From Gammaproteobacteria bacterium (GTDB taxonomy: Bacteria; Pseudomonadota; Gammaproteobacteria; Steroidobacterales; Woeseiaceae), in the NCBI GenBank assembly GCA_022600955.1, contig JAHZJK010000010.1, positions 124,001 through 188,000 of the forward strand: a DNA stretch of 64,000 nt, written 5' to 3'. Below the pieces are notes generated by a model. It made no database searches, was not told the origin of the DNA, and saw only the letters and a program-made list of their open reading frames with translations. Of this stretch, positions 44,589 through 54,407 are shown piece after piece; within the stretch, counting starts at the first letter, position 1; every line of letters begins with the position of its first letter. Both the position numbers and the translations under genes were made by a program.

Positions 44589-45943
44589 CACTCCGGAACA
44601 TTTACGGCGAGTCCGCCTTGCGAAGTTTCTTTGTAGTGTGCAGACATATCGGTGCCTGTCTGCCGCATTGTCTCGATAACCTGATCCAGGGTAACTTTGT
44701 GCGTGCCGTCGCCATGCATCGCCAGCTTGGCCGCGTTAATCGCCTTGACTGCACCCATTGCATTACGCTCGATACACGGTATCTGAACCAGCCCGCCAAT
44801 CGGATCGCAGGTCAGGCCGAGATTGTGTTCCATCCCGATTTCAGCCGCTTCCTCGATGTGATCATTGGATCCGCCCAGTACAGCAGCCAGACCACCCGCC
44901 GCCATCGAACAGGCAACGCCGACCTCTCCCTGGCAGCCCATCTCGGCCCCTGAAATAGACGCATTGATTTTGTAGAGCACACCGATAGCACCGGCCGTCA
45001 GCAGAAACTCCCGGATACCCTCCGCATCTGCCTCCGGAACAAAGCGATCGTAAAACATGAGTACGGCCGGAATAATGCCTGCAGCGCCGTTTGTAGGCGA
45101 CGTCACGACTCGCCCACCGGATGCGTTCTCTTCATTAACCGCGATAGCAAACGCGTTGACCCATTCCATGGCATCGAGCGGTGACGCTTCGCCACGTTTC
45201 GACAAGGTCTTGCTCAACTTCGCTGCACGACGTAGCACAGACATATTGCCGGGAAGCACACCTTCAGTACGCAGTCCTCGCTCGACACAATCCCGCATCG
45301 CCACCCAGATAGCATCCAGGCGTTGCTCAACCTCCTCCCCGGTTCGCCAGGATGTCTCGTTGCGGTGAATCAGTTCCGCAATACTCAGGTCGTTGTCCGC
45401 CGCCTGTTGCAACAGTGATTCGCTGGTATCAAATGGCAATGGCGGCTCACCGGTTTGCCCAACAGGCTCTGGCTCATCATTGCGGGCTATAAATCCTCCG
45501 CCAAGAGAATAATAGAGCTCCTCTGCAAGCACATCGCCGCGGGAGTCCAGTGCTCGAAAACGCATACCGTTGGTGTGTCGCGGCAGTTCTTCGTCGTAGT
45601 CAAATACGAGTTGTGAGTCTGGATCGAAGGGCATTATGCCGCTACCAGGGACGTCCAGACTTTTGTCCGCATGGATTTTCCGCAGCAGATCGTCAACCGT
45701 ATCCGGATCAATTGTCTCTGGCATCAGGCCTGACAGGCCCAGCAGGATCGCCGAGTCTGTGCCATGCCCCTTACCGGTCCAGGCAAGCGATCCGTGCAAC
45801 GAAACTTCGAGTCGTGACGCGCTCTGCGATTTACCGGCAATGCCTGCCACAAATGCTTCTGCAGCCTTCATCGGCCCGACTGTATGAGAGCTGGACGGAC
45901 CTATGCCGACCTTGAAAATATCAAAAATACTGATCGATGCCAT
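44585..45943 (-). CDS. sdaA: L-serine ammonia-lyase, iron-sulfur type
   Basis: A 452-residue single-chain L-serine dehydratase (serine to pyruvate and ammonia). It begins with SIFDIFKVGIGPSSSHTVGPM (the beta-subunit part) and later has CQGEVGVACSMAAGGLAAVLGG and GLTCDPIGGLVQIPCIERN, which supply the 4Fe-4S cysteines. The ATG overlaps the putA TGA by one base (TGATG), coupling serine and proline degradation. Convergent with sixA, sharing CTAG at their stops. Confidence 0.95.
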   Translation of the reverse strand: MASISIFDIFKVGIGPSSSHTVGPMKAAEAFVAGIAGKSQSASRLEVSLHGSLAWTGKGHGTDSAILLGLSGLMPETIDPDTVDDLLRKIHADKSLDVPGSGIMPFDPDSQLVFDYDEELPRHTNGMRFRALDSRGDVLAEELYYSLGGGFIARNDEPEPVGQTGEPPLPFDTSESLLQQAADNDLSIAELIHRNETSWRTGEEVEQRLDAIWVAMRDCVERGLRTEGVLPGNMSVLRRAAKLSKTLSKRGEASPLDAMEWVNAFAIAVNEENASGGRVVTSPTNGAAGIIPAVLMFYDRFVPEADAEGIREFLLTAGAIGVLYKINASISGAEMGCQGEVGVACSMAAGGLAAVLGGSNDHIEEAAEIGMEHNLGLTCDPIGGLVQIPCIERNAMGAVKAINAAKLAMHGDGTHKVTLDQVIETMRQTGTDMSAHYKETSQGGLAVNVPEC

Positions 45944-48900
45944 CAGTCGCTGCTCAGTGACAATAACTTCGCGTTTCCACCGACGGCGGAAATATTGTTG
46001 CTGACCGTGTACTCGCTGGCGAATCGTGCCAGGTAGTGCGGACCGCCAGCCTTTGGCCCGGTGCCCGACAGGCCGCGCCCACCAAACGGCTGAACCCCGA
46101 CAACTGCACCGATCATGTTACGGTTGATATAAATGTTGCCGGCGCCCGATGCATTTACAAGACCTCGTGCGCGCGAGTCGATTCGACTGTGCAAACCCAT
46201 CGTCAATCCGTACCCCGTCGCATTCACCGCATTCACTGCCTTGTCCAGATGCCGGCCTTTGAATTTCATGACATGCAGCACTGGGCCGAATACCTCGCGT
46301 TGCAGCACGTCGAGGCTGTCAATCTCAATCAGGGTCGGTGGAAAAAACGTTCCGGAGCGGGTGCCTTGTGGCAATTGGCTCTGGTGAACGACGCGTGCCT
46401 CTTTGCCCATACGCTCGACGTGCGCCTGCAGCATCGCACGGGCCTCCTCATCAATGACCGGCCCCACATCCGTCGCAAGCATTTTCGGGTCACCTATGAC
46501 CAATTCGTCCATGTAGCCTTTTAGCAGTTCCAGTGTACGTGGTTCAATGTCCTCCTGAACGCACAACAGGCGCAATGCGGAGCATCGCTGCCCCGCGGCG
46601 TTGAAGGCCGAATACGCGCTGTCATGCACAACTTGCTCAGGAAGCGCTGAACTATCAACGAACATCGCGTTTTGCCCGCCGGTTTCGGCGACGAATACGC
46701 CTATGGGACCGTCACGGCCAGCCAGCGTCTGATTGATAACACGCGCCGTATCAGTTGATCCGGTAAATGCGACTCCGGCAACACGTGGATCGGCTACTGC
46801 CCGCCCGCCCACTCGTGCTCCATCGCCAGGAAGAAAGTGCAGCACGTCCGCTGGCACGCCGGCTTCCAGTAGCAACTGTATCGCGCGAAATGCGATCAGC
46901 GAGGTCTGCTCAGCGGGCTTGGCGAGAACCGCATTGCCGGCCGCGAGCGCTGCGGAGACCAGTCCCGTAAATATCGCCAACGGAAAATTCCAGGGTGATA
47001 TACAAACAAATACACCGCGCCCACGCATACCGACTACGTTGCTCTCGCCTGTCGGTCCAGGCATCTCGGTGGGCTCTCCAAACAGCCCCAGGCACTGGGA
47101 CGCGTAATAGCGCAAAAAGTCGACTGCCTCGCGCAACTCAGAGACAGCGTCGGGAATTATCTTGCCAGCCTCGCGCACGCATAACTCCATGAGTTCGGCG
47201 CCGTGCTCTTCGTACAGATCAGCTGCCTTGTTAAGAATTCGGGCTCGCTCCGCTGCCGGGAGCCTGTCCCAGCCCGGCTGGCTTGCAATCGCAGCATCCA
47301 ATGCAGCGTCGACATGCTGCTCTGTCGCAAAATCACAAGAACCCACAACATCTGACAAGTCTGATGGGTTCACAGACGACATCGGCTCTCCCGGCAGTTG
47401 TTTGCCAGAAATGATCGGACCTGCTTTTAGAGCCCTGTCGCCAAAGGCCTCCATTTTAGCGAGCAGCACACTCGTTACATTGCGATCCTCGAAGTTCAGC
47501 CCAATCGAGTTACTGCGCTCCGGCTGAAAAATATCCGCGGGCGCCGGAATGCGCGGGTGCGGCAGGCAATCGTGCTCACGTACCGCGGCGATCGGATCGG
47601 ACACAATATCCTCGATGTCTATGGACTCATCCACTATGCGGTTAACGAACGACGTGTTGGAACCGTTCTCCAGCAGGCGGCGAACCAGGTACGGCAATAA
47701 ATCCTCGTGACTGCCAACCGGTGCATACACACGGCAGGGACGGTTGTGTTTGTCCGGATCAACGACCTCAGCGTAGAGCTCCTCGCCCATGCCGTGCAGT
47801 CGTTGAAACTCATAGTCCTGCCGAGATCCTGCGTAGTGCAGAACACTCGCCAGGGTATGCGCATTGTGGGTCGCAAACTGTGGGTAAAGCTTGCTTCCCG
47901 CCGCCAGCGCCTGTCGTGCGGCGGCTAGGTAAGAAACGTCGGTATGCGATTTGCGCGTAAATACAGGGTAGCTGTCGATGCCCCTTTCCTGCGCCAGCTT
48001 GATCTCGGTGTCCCAGTACGCACCCTTGACCAGTCTGACCGGAATGCGGCGGCCGACATCACCTGCCAGTTCCTCGAGAAAGCGTAACGTATCCCGACTA
48101 CGTCGCGAGTAGGTCTGGACAGCGAGACCAAATCCATCCCAGCCATCCAGTGACGGATCACGGTAGACAGCTTCGAAGATGTTTAGCCACATCTCCAGCC
48201 GGTCCGCTTCTTCGGAATCAATTGTCAGTCCGATACCGATATTTTTTGCACGCTGAGCCAGCGACAATACCTCGGGCACAAGCTCCTGCATCACACGTTC
48301 TTCATGCGAGAATTCGTAACGAGGATGCAAAGCGGAAAGTTTCACGGAGATGCCCGGCGCTGCGAACACATCTTCGGGCGACTCGGTCAGCGTTTCGCCG
48401 ATGCTCTTGATGCCTGCATGGTAATTCTCAAGATAGCGTTGAGCATCAGCTGTCGTTAGTGCCGATTCGCCGAGCATGTCGAACGAATGCCGATATGGCA
48501 GAGTCTCGTGCTTCGCCGCGCGCTTGATTGCCTCCTTGATCGTCCGGCCCATCACGAACTGGTGCCCCATAATCTTCATGGCTTGCCGCATAGCCGTGCG
48601 CACAACCGGCTCACCTGCACGCCCAACCAGCTTGCCGAGCATTTGTCCGGGATTGGTTTTGGCCGATTCGTCGAGGCTCAGAATCTGCCCCGTCAGCATC
48701 AATCCCCAGGTCGATGCATTGACGAACAATGAGTCACTCTCACCCAGGTGATCCTTCCAGCGCGCCGAGGTGATTTTGTCGGCTATCAATCGGTCCGCCG
48801 TATCGGCATCGGGAATCCGCAACAATGCCTCAGCAATGCACATGAGCAGGACGCCCTCTGACGACGAGAGATCGTATTGCTGAAGAAACGCCTCGATCCC

Positions 48901-49095
48901 ACCATCCGTTTTCGAATTCTTGCGCACGGCGCGCACGAGTTGGTCAGCGGTCTGCTTGATCTTGTTGCGAACGGCCTCTCCCGGATCAGCCGCGTCAGCC
49001 AGCTCGCGAACCAGCCTGGCTTCATCGGCAAGGAACAGATCGTTAATGTATGGAATCCTGCCTTTGCGGGCAGCCGGTTGGTCGATAAAGCTCAT
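45943..49095 (-). CDS. putA: Bifunctional proline dehydrogenase / P5C dehydrogenase PutA
   Basis: A 1050-residue enzyme oxidising proline to glutamate. Arm and PRODH domains cover about 1-480 (with VRLVKGAYWDTEIKLAQERG); the aldehyde dehydrogenase domain covers about 520-1030, with Glu804 (AETGGQNA) and nucleophile Cys838 (GQRCSALR). It lacks the ~50-residue ribbon-helix-helix repressor domain of enterobacterial PutA (about 1320 residues), so it is the bifunctional type without autogenous repression. Divergent from kbl; coupled to sdaA. Confidence 0.96.
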   Translation of the reverse strand: MSFIDQPAARKGRIPYINDLFLADEARLVRELADAADPGEAVRNKIKQTADQLVRAVRKNSKTDGGIEAFLQQYDLSSSEGVLLMCIAEALLRIPDADTADRLIADKITSARWKDHLGESDSLFVNASTWGLMLTGQILSLDESAKTNPGQMLGKLVGRAGEPVVRTAMRQAMKIMGHQFVMGRTIKEAIKRAAKHETLPYRHSFDMLGESALTTADAQRYLENYHAGIKSIGETLTESPEDVFAAPGISVKLSALHPRYEFSHEERVMQELVPEVLSLAQRAKNIGIGLTIDSEEADRLEMWLNIFEAVYRDPSLDGWDGFGLAVQTYSRRSRDTLRFLEELAGDVGRRIPVRLVKGAYWDTEIKLAQERGIDSYPVFTRKSHTDVSYLAAARQALAAGSKLYPQFATHNAHTLASVLHYAGSRQDYEFQRLHGMGEELYAEVVDPDKHNRPCRVYAPVGSHEDLLPYLVRRLLENGSNTSFVNRIVDESIDIEDIVSDPIAAVREHDCLPHPRIPAPADIFQPERSNSIGLNFEDRNVTSVLLAKMEAFGDRALKAGPIISGKQLPGEPMSSVNPSDLSDVVGSCDFATEQHVDAALDAAIASQPGWDRLPAAERARILNKAADLYEEHGAELMELCVREAGKIIPDAVSELREAVDFLRYYASQCLGLFGEPTEMPGPTGESNVVGMRGRGVFVCISPWNFPLAIFTGLVSAALAAGNAVLAKPAEQTSLIAFRAIQLLLEAGVPADVLHFLPGDGARVGGRAVADPRVAGVAFTGSTDTARVINQTLAGRDGPIGVFVAETGGQNAMFVDSSALPEQVVHDSAYSAFNAAGQRCSALRLLCVQEDIEPRTLELLKGYMDELVIGDPKMLATDVGPVIDEEARAMLQAHVERMGKEARVVHQSQLPQGTRSGTFFPPTLIEIDSLDVLQREVFGPVLHVMKFKGRHLDKAVNAVNATGYGLTMGLHSRIDSRARGLVNASGAGNIYINRNMIGAVVGVQPFGGRGLSGTGPKAGGPHYLARFASEYTVSNNISAVGGNAKLLSLSSD

Positions 49096-49150
49096 TCTGC
49101 GACTCCGACACCAGGCACTCGGTGTCTCAAGGTTTTTGAAGTTCAGGCCG

Positions 49151-49188
49151 AGCGATTATAGGGCAATTGTTTGCAAACGATATATAAT
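49151..49188. promoter_or_regulatory. Divergent control region of putA-sdaA and kbl-tdh with palindrome
   Basis: TATAAT on the plus strand (49183-49188) and TATAAT on the minus strand (49155-49160) face away from each other, with the 10-bp palindrome GTTTGCAAAC (49169-49178) between them. These would be the -10 boxes of kbl and putA, and the palindrome could be an operator. No good -35 box is seen for either, which would fit activator-dependent promoters. Inference from layout. Confidence 0.5.
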
Positions 49189-49218
49189 TTCGGCCCACCA
49201 CAGCTAACGGGAATAACC

Positions 49219-50418
49219 GTGCCGGACACTTTCCTCGCAAGCCTCGCGACACAAACAGAGGCGCTTAAATCAGAAGGCCTTTTCAAGGCTGAGCGGCAGA
49301 TCGCCGGTCCACAGCAAGCCGCTATCAATGTCCGTACAAATGGCGGCACGGCAGAAGTGCTGAATCTATGTGCCAACAACTATCTTGGGCTTGCAAATCA
49401 TCCGACCGTCATCGAGGCCGCGCACAAGGCACTCGACGAGTACGGCTACGGCATGGCCTCGGTGCGATTTATCTGCGGCACGCAGACCATTCACAAAGAA
49501 CTTGAGCAGCGAATCAGTGCGTTTCTCGGCACAGAAGACACAATTCTCTATCCTTCCTGCTTCGACGCCAACGGTGGCCTCTTCGAGACTATTCTTGGAC
49601 CGGACGATGCTGTAATCAGCGACGCCCTGAATCACGCAAGTATTATTGATGGCATTCGACTGTGTAAAGCCAAGCGGTTTCGCTATGCGAACAACGATAT
49701 GCAGGATCTGGAGAAACAGTTGCAGGACGCGGCACCTGCGAATACCCGGCTCATCGTTAGTGATGGCGTGTTTTCGATGGACGGCACCATAGCGGACCTC
49801 AAGGGAATCTGCGATCTCGCTGGGAAACACAATGCGCTGACTATGATTGATGACTGTCATGCGACCGGATTTCTCGGTGAAACTGGCCGTGGCACGCATG
49901 AGTACCGTGGCGTCATGGAGCGTATCGATATCATCACGGGCACTCTCGGCAAGGCACTCGGAGGAGCCTCGGGTGGCTATACATCCGGGCGCAAGGAGAT
50001 CATAGGCTGGCTGCGGCAACGCTCCCGGCCCTATCTGTTTTCCAATTCCGTCGCACCGATGATCGCCGCGGCGTCGATAGCCGTGCTCGACCTTCTGCAG
50101 CAGGACAACTCGCTGCAACAAAAACTGCACGAGAACGCACAATACTTTCGCGCCAGAATGACGGAGCGCGGTTTCGACCTGAAACCTGGCGAGCACCCGA
50201 TCATTCCGGTCATGCTTGGAGACGCACGACTCGCATCAGAAATGGCTGACAAGTTGCTTGCACGCGGCGTGTACGTAATTGGCTTCTCCTTCCCTGTAGT
50301 ACCGAAGGGTCAGGCTCGAATTCGCACACAAATGTCGGCTGGGCTGAGCCGCACGCAACTCGACATGGCGATTGATGCATTTACGGATGTCGGCCGCGAA
50401 CTGAAGATTATTGACTAG
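49219..50418 (+). CDS. kbl: Glycine C-acetyltransferase (2-amino-3-ketobutyrate CoA ligase)
   Basis: A 399-residue PLP enzyme that splits 2-amino-3-ketobutyrate with CoA into glycine and acetyl-CoA. GTG 49219 (with GGGA upstream) gives a length equal to E. coli Kbl (398), so I reject an upstream TTG at 49171. The PLP Lys245 is in [14 protein letters not shown], and [14 protein letters not shown] and SVRFICGTQ are typical. Forms the threonine degradation operon with tdh, 9 bp downstream. Confidence 0.96.
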   Translation: MPDTFLASLATQTEALKSEGLFKAERQIAGPQQAAINVRTNGGTAEVLNLCANNYLGLANHPTVIEAAHKALDEYGYGMASVRFICGTQTIHKELEQRISAFLGTEDTILYPSCFDANGGLFETILGPDDAVISDALNHASIIDGIRLCKAKRFRYANNDMQDLEKQLQDAAPANTRLIVSDGVFSMDGTIADLKGICDLAGKHNALTMIDDCHATGFLGETGRGTHEYRGVMERIDIITGTLGKALGGASGGYTSGRKEIIGWLRQRSRPYLFSNSVAPMIAAASIAVLDLLQQDNSLQQKLHENAQYFRARMTERGFDLKPGEHPIIPVMLGDARLASEMADKLLARGVYVIGFSFPVVPKGQARIRTQMSAGLSRTQLDMAIDAFTDVGRELKIID

Positions 50419-50427
50419 GACTTTTCA

Positions 50428-51453
50428 ATGAAAGCACTGGTAAAAGCAAAAGCCGAACGCGGCATCTGGATGCAGGATATCGCCAAACCCACTGTTGGCC
50501 ACAACGATGTCCTGATCAAAATCAATCGCACCGCCATCTGCGGTACCGATATACACATTTTCAAGTGGGATCAGTGGGCCCAGGCGACGATCCCGGTGCC
50601 GATGGCGGTCGGGCATGAATTCAGTGGGGAAATCGTCGACATGGGTGTCGAGGTGCGCGGCTTCAGTGTGGGCGACCGGGTTTCCGCCGAGGGACATATA
50701 ACCTGCGGTGTCTGCCGCAATTGTCGTGCAGGGCGCCGCCACCTTTGCATGAACAGCATAGGTGTTGGCGTCAATCGGCCGGGTGCATTCGCCGAATACA
50801 TGTCGGTACCGGCATTCAATGTATTCAAGCTGCCAGACTCGATAACCGACGACATGGCATCTATTCTCGACCCACTGGGTAACGCAACGCATACCGCACT
50901 TTCGTTCGATCTTGTCGGAGAGGACGTTCTCATCACCGGTGCTGGCCCAATCGGCGTGATGGCCGTCGCTATTGCAAAGTACGCCGGAGCGCGCCATGTC
51001 GTCATAACAGACGTTAACGACTATCGTCTTGATCTGGCAATGAAGATGGGAGCATCGCGTGCAGTTAACGTTACTCGAACGTCAATCGATGCAACGATGA
51101 AAGACCTCGGAATGGTCGAAGGTTTTGATGTCGGCATGGAGATGTCGGGCAACCCACAGGCTTTCCGCGACATGCTGCACTCCATGCATCATGGCGGCAA
51201 GATCGCGATCCTGGGAATTCCCCCAGGCGATATGGCAATCGACTGGAACGAGGTCATCTTCAAAGGACTGCAGTTGAAAGGAGTCTACGGTCGTGAGATG
51301 TTCGAGACTTGGTACAAGATGTCCAGCATGTTGCAGAGCGGACTCAATATCGAGCCCATCATTACGCACCACTTTCCGATCGACGAGTTTCAGCCAGCGT
51401 TTGAACTAATGGAGTCCGGACAGACAGGCAAAGTCATTCTGCACTGGCACTAG
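50428..51453 (+). CDS. tdh: L-threonine 3-dehydrogenase
   Basis: A 341-residue zinc alcohol dehydrogenase-type enzyme, same length as E. coli Tdh. Catalytic zinc Cys38 ([10 protein letters not shown]), His63, Glu64; structural zinc Cys93, Cys96, Cys99, Cys107; NAD-binding GAGPIG at about 175. It oxidises threonine to 2-amino-3-ketobutyrate for Kbl. Its TAG shares CTAG with the convergent sppA stop. Confidence 0.97.
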   Translation: MKALVKAKAERGIWMQDIAKPTVGHNDVLIKINRTAICGTDIHIFKWDQWAQATIPVPMAVGHEFSGEIVDMGVEVRGFSVGDRVSAEGHITCGVCRNCRAGRRHLCMNSIGVGVNRPGAFAEYMSVPAFNVFKLPDSITDDMASILDPLGNATHTALSFDLVGEDVLITGAGPIGVMAVAIAKYAGARHVVITDVNDYRLDLAMKMGASRAVNVTRTSIDATMKDLGMVEGFDVGMEMSGNPQAFRDMLHSMHHGGKIAILGIPPGDMAIDWNEVIFKGLQLKGVYGREMFETWYKMSSMLQSGLNIEPIITHHFPIDEFQPAFELMESGQTGKVILHWH

Positions 51454-53303
51454 TTGATCTCGCAAAAGCAATGCGAGTAGATCGCCTTTGGATCGTTGAA
51501 CCTTGCAACACTTGCCAGCAGTGCTTCCAGTCGGTCCGTAATGACCTGAAGTGCCGACTGCTTGCCTGACAGCGACAGCCAGTCGAGACCCGCGCGCTGG
51601 GAAAGAGCCAGAAAGTCGAGAATCATTTGTTCCGATGGTGACAAGGATGGCTGGATACGTTTTTGGCCATAGGAGCCCTCTTCCATCCCGGCCAGTTCAG
51701 CGGCCACGCGTATGGAATCACTCAAATTTCCGAGCTCGTCGATTAAGCCGTGCTGTAAGGCGTCCCGGCCGGTCCAGACCTGCCCTTGCGCCACGCTGTC
51801 AACCGCGGTTTTATCCATCGCACGGGCTGTCGCAACACCGGAAATGAAATCGTCATACGTATCGTTGATCAGCAGTTGGAATACCTGCTTCATGGGTTCT
51901 GACATTGCAACGTCAGGACGTAACTGTCCCGCCCACGGCGTCGTGCCGACACCATCGGTAGCGACGCCGATAGCGTCAAGCGTACGATGATAGGTTGGAA
52001 ACATTCCAAATACACCGATCGATCCCGTCACCGTTGCCTCGCTCGCTATCACACGATCAGCAACTACCGAGATCCAGTACCCACCGGACGCTGCCACGCT
52101 GCTCATCGATGCCACCACTGGCTTACCAGCCGCTTGCAATGCGCGTACCTCGTGCGCGATAACCTCGGATGCGAAGACACTGCCTCCCGGGCTGTCGACA
52201 CGCAATACGACAGCCTGAACTGAATCATCGCCCAGCGCATTACGTAACAGAGCCGCCGTTGAGTCTCCGCCGATCGTTCCCGGCGACTGGAACCCATCCA
52301 GAATCTCACCCGCCGCCACAATAACGGCGACGTTTTCATCGCGTACGTCGTCGCCATGCAGGAGGCTCATTTGTGACAGGTAGTCGGACGAATGAACTGC
52401 CGAATACATAGTGTCGTCCTGCCCGTCCTCGCCCGCATACTGTTTGAGAACGTCGCGCAACTCTGCCCGACTGAGCAAATCATCTACCAGGCCCGCGTCT
52501 CTGGAGGCTATGGCTATATCACCCCCCGCCGCTTCAACATGCTCAACGAGATTCTGCGCGAAGTCATCGATACTGCCGCTATCCAGCCCTCGAGCGGCAT
52601 CAACATCGTGTTGATACATATCCCAGAACTGCGTGATCAGTCGGCTGCGTGACTCACGATCTTCAGGCGACATATCCATGCGCGTGTACGGTTCTACAAA
52701 AGATTTGTGTGTCCCGACTCTGAATACATTCCAGTCGACGCGCAGCGTATCGAGCGCCTCCTTATAGTAGTTACGATAAGAGCCATAACCTTGCAGAAAA
52801 ACGAGCCCCTCGGGGTGCATGTATACCTCGTCCGCAAACGCCGCAAGATAAAATGCCTGCTGACTGTAGTAATCGCCGCTTGCGACCACGGGCTTGCCCG
52901 AGTCCTGAAAATCGCCGATTGCCGCAGCGACCCGGCGAAGTTTGCTCAGGCCCGCTCCGCCCAGGTAGCTCAGTTCAAGATGTACCGCCGAAATCCGCTC
53001 ATCGTCCTTTGCATACGCTAGCGCGTCGACCAGGCCCTGTACCAGCGTTTGCTGTTGCGCGTCGCCGACCAGTTCCGCGACCGCCCGGTCGTAGGGATCG
53101 CCATCGAGTTGGTCAACAAGAGACCCAACCGGTTGAATCAACAATGCCGCCTGGTTTGGAATGATCGGTGCATTGCCCGCAAGAGCACCCAGGAACCCCA
53201 GAAAAACAATCAACAGAAGCAGCAAATGCAAGACTTTGCGTATGCCGTCGAGGCCGCCCCAGACAGCGGACAGAAATCTTACCAAGACGTTTCGTTCACT
53301 CAT
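51450..53303 (-). CDS. sppA: Signal peptide peptidase SppA (67K type)
   Basis: A 617-residue inner-membrane protease of the S49 family with tandem halves. One N-terminal membrane helix (about 25-43) anchors it. Catalytic Lys200 is in [10 protein letters not shown] of the first half and nucleophile Ser406 in [10 protein letters not shown] of the second, the split dyad of the long SppA type. It cleaves leftover signal peptides. Starts inside the end of the sugar dehydrogenase-like gene (8-bp overlap). Confidence 0.95.
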   Translation of the reverse strand: MSERNVLVRFLSAVWGGLDGIRKVLHLLLLLIVFLGFLGALAGNAPIIPNQAALLIQPVGSLVDQLDGDPYDRAVAELVGDAQQQTLVQGLVDALAYAKDDERISAVHLELSYLGGAGLSKLRRVAAAIGDFQDSGKPVVASGDYYSQQAFYLAAFADEVYMHPEGLVFLQGYGSYRNYYKEALDTLRVDWNVFRVGTHKSFVEPYTRMDMSPEDRESRSRLITQFWDMYQHDVDAARGLDSGSIDDFAQNLVEHVEAAGGDIAIASRDAGLVDDLLSRAELRDVLKQYAGEDGQDDTMYSAVHSSDYLSQMSLLHGDDVRDENVAVIVAAGEILDGFQSPGTIGGDSTAALLRNALGDDSVQAVVLRVDSPGGSVFASEVIAHEVRALQAAGKPVVASMSSVAASGGYWISVVADRVIASEATVTGSIGVFGMFPTYHRTLDAIGVATDGVGTTPWAGQLRPDVAMSEPMKQVFQLLINDTYDDFISGVATARAMDKTAVDSVAQGQVWTGRDALQHGLIDELGNLSDSIRVAAELAGMEEGSYGQKRIQPSLSPSEQMILDFLALSQRAGLDWLSLSGKQSALQVITDRLEALLASVARFNDPKAIYSHCFCEIN

Positions 53304-54402
53304 GATTACTGCTTCCTACTGTAGTGTTCACATAGCTGATGCGGTAAATCTTACCGTCGCGGTCATCGCTGACCAATAATGCCCCATCGCTGGCAACGAC
53401 TATGTCGACCGGGCGTCCAGAGACACTTTCGTTCTTCAACCACCCGGTTGCAAATGCCTCATATGAAATCGGCGCGCCGTTTTCCATTCTCACCAGAGTA
53501 ATTCGATACCCTGATTTCTTTGACCGGTTCCAGGACCCATGTTCCGCGATGAATAGCTGGCCATGGTATCGCTGTGGAAACTGCTGCCCGGTATAGAAGC
53601 TCAGCCCGAGTGCGGCCACGTGTGCCCCCAGCTTTTGCGCGGGCGCGCGAAATTTTTCGCATCCGGCCTGAGCACCGTACTCCGGGTCCGCGATATCTCC
53701 CGCATGACAATACGGATATCCAAAGTGCTGCGCTGGTGCTGTTGCCTGGTTCAACTCGTCTGCGGGTAAATCATCACCCAACATGTCACGGCCGTTGTCG
53801 GTAAACCAGAGTTCATCAGTAACAGGATGCCAGGCGAAGCCGACAGAATTGCGGACGCCGAAAGCGTATGTTTCGCGGCGCGACCCGTCGGGCTGCATTC
53901 GCACGATTTCCCCAAACCCCGTTTCGTCGCAGACATTACACGGCGCACCAATACTGATGTAGAGCTCGCCCGCGGGTGAAAATCCGATGTACCGCCAACC
54001 GTGATGCCGCTTATCGGGCAGGTCTATGTCAAGAACTATCGCAGCAGGCACATCTCGCAAATGATCTTCGATGTCATCGTAGCGCGTCACCCTGTTGCGC
54101 TCGGCGACGTACAGATTGCCGTCATGAAAGGCAATACCGTTTGGCGTGTTCAGACCGTCGAGTAACCTGATCGTTTCCCGTTCTCCACCGCTATCAATGA
54201 CGGCATACACAGCGTTCTTGCGCCGGTTTGAAACAAACAGGGTGCCGTTTGTACCAAGCGCCAGTGAACGCGCATTAGGAACATCGGCATACTCTTCGAT
54301 AATGAAGCCCGGTGGCAGCAGAATGCCATCAACAGCGAGCGCAATGTTGGTGCACAGAATCAGGCCACTGATCGAGAGAATGTAGCGCCAACGTATCCCC
54401 AT
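53296..54402 (-). CDS. Soluble PQQ-type sugar (sorbosone) dehydrogenase-like protein
   Basis: A 368-residue secreted protein (signal peptide to about residue 23, ALAVDG). A six-bladed beta-propeller of the GSDH family is indicated by repeated blocks: NGTLFVSNRRKNAVYAV, PNGIAFHDGNLYVAERNRV, SPAGELYISIGAPCN, GFAWHPVTDELWFTDNGRD, GQLFIAEHGSWNRS and DGALLVSDDRDGKIYRI. PQQ cofactor and substrate are inferred from family. Six bp after the TRAP dctM stop, probably in that operon. Confidence 0.87.
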   Translation of the reverse strand: MGIRWRYILSISGLILCTNIALAVDGILLPPGFIIEEYADVPNARSLALGTNGTLFVSNRRKNAVYAVIDSGGERETIRLLDGLNTPNGIAFHDGNLYVAERNRVTRYDDIEDHLRDVPAAIVLDIDLPDKRHHGWRYIGFSPAGELYISIGAPCNVCDETGFGEIVRMQPDGSRRETYAFGVRNSVGFAWHPVTDELWFTDNGRDMLGDDLPADELNQATAPAQHFGYPYCHAGDIADPEYGAQAGCEKFRAPAQKLGAHVAALGLSFYTGQQFPQRYHGQLFIAEHGSWNRSKKSGYRITLVRMENGAPISYEAFATGWLKNESVSGRPVDIVVASDGALLVSDDRDGKIYRISYVNTTVGSSNHE

Positions 54403-54407
54403 GATTC

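Noticed and set aside
49366..50196. 276-codon minus-strand frame opposite kbl
   Set aside because: Kbl on the plus strand is full-length and unmistakable.
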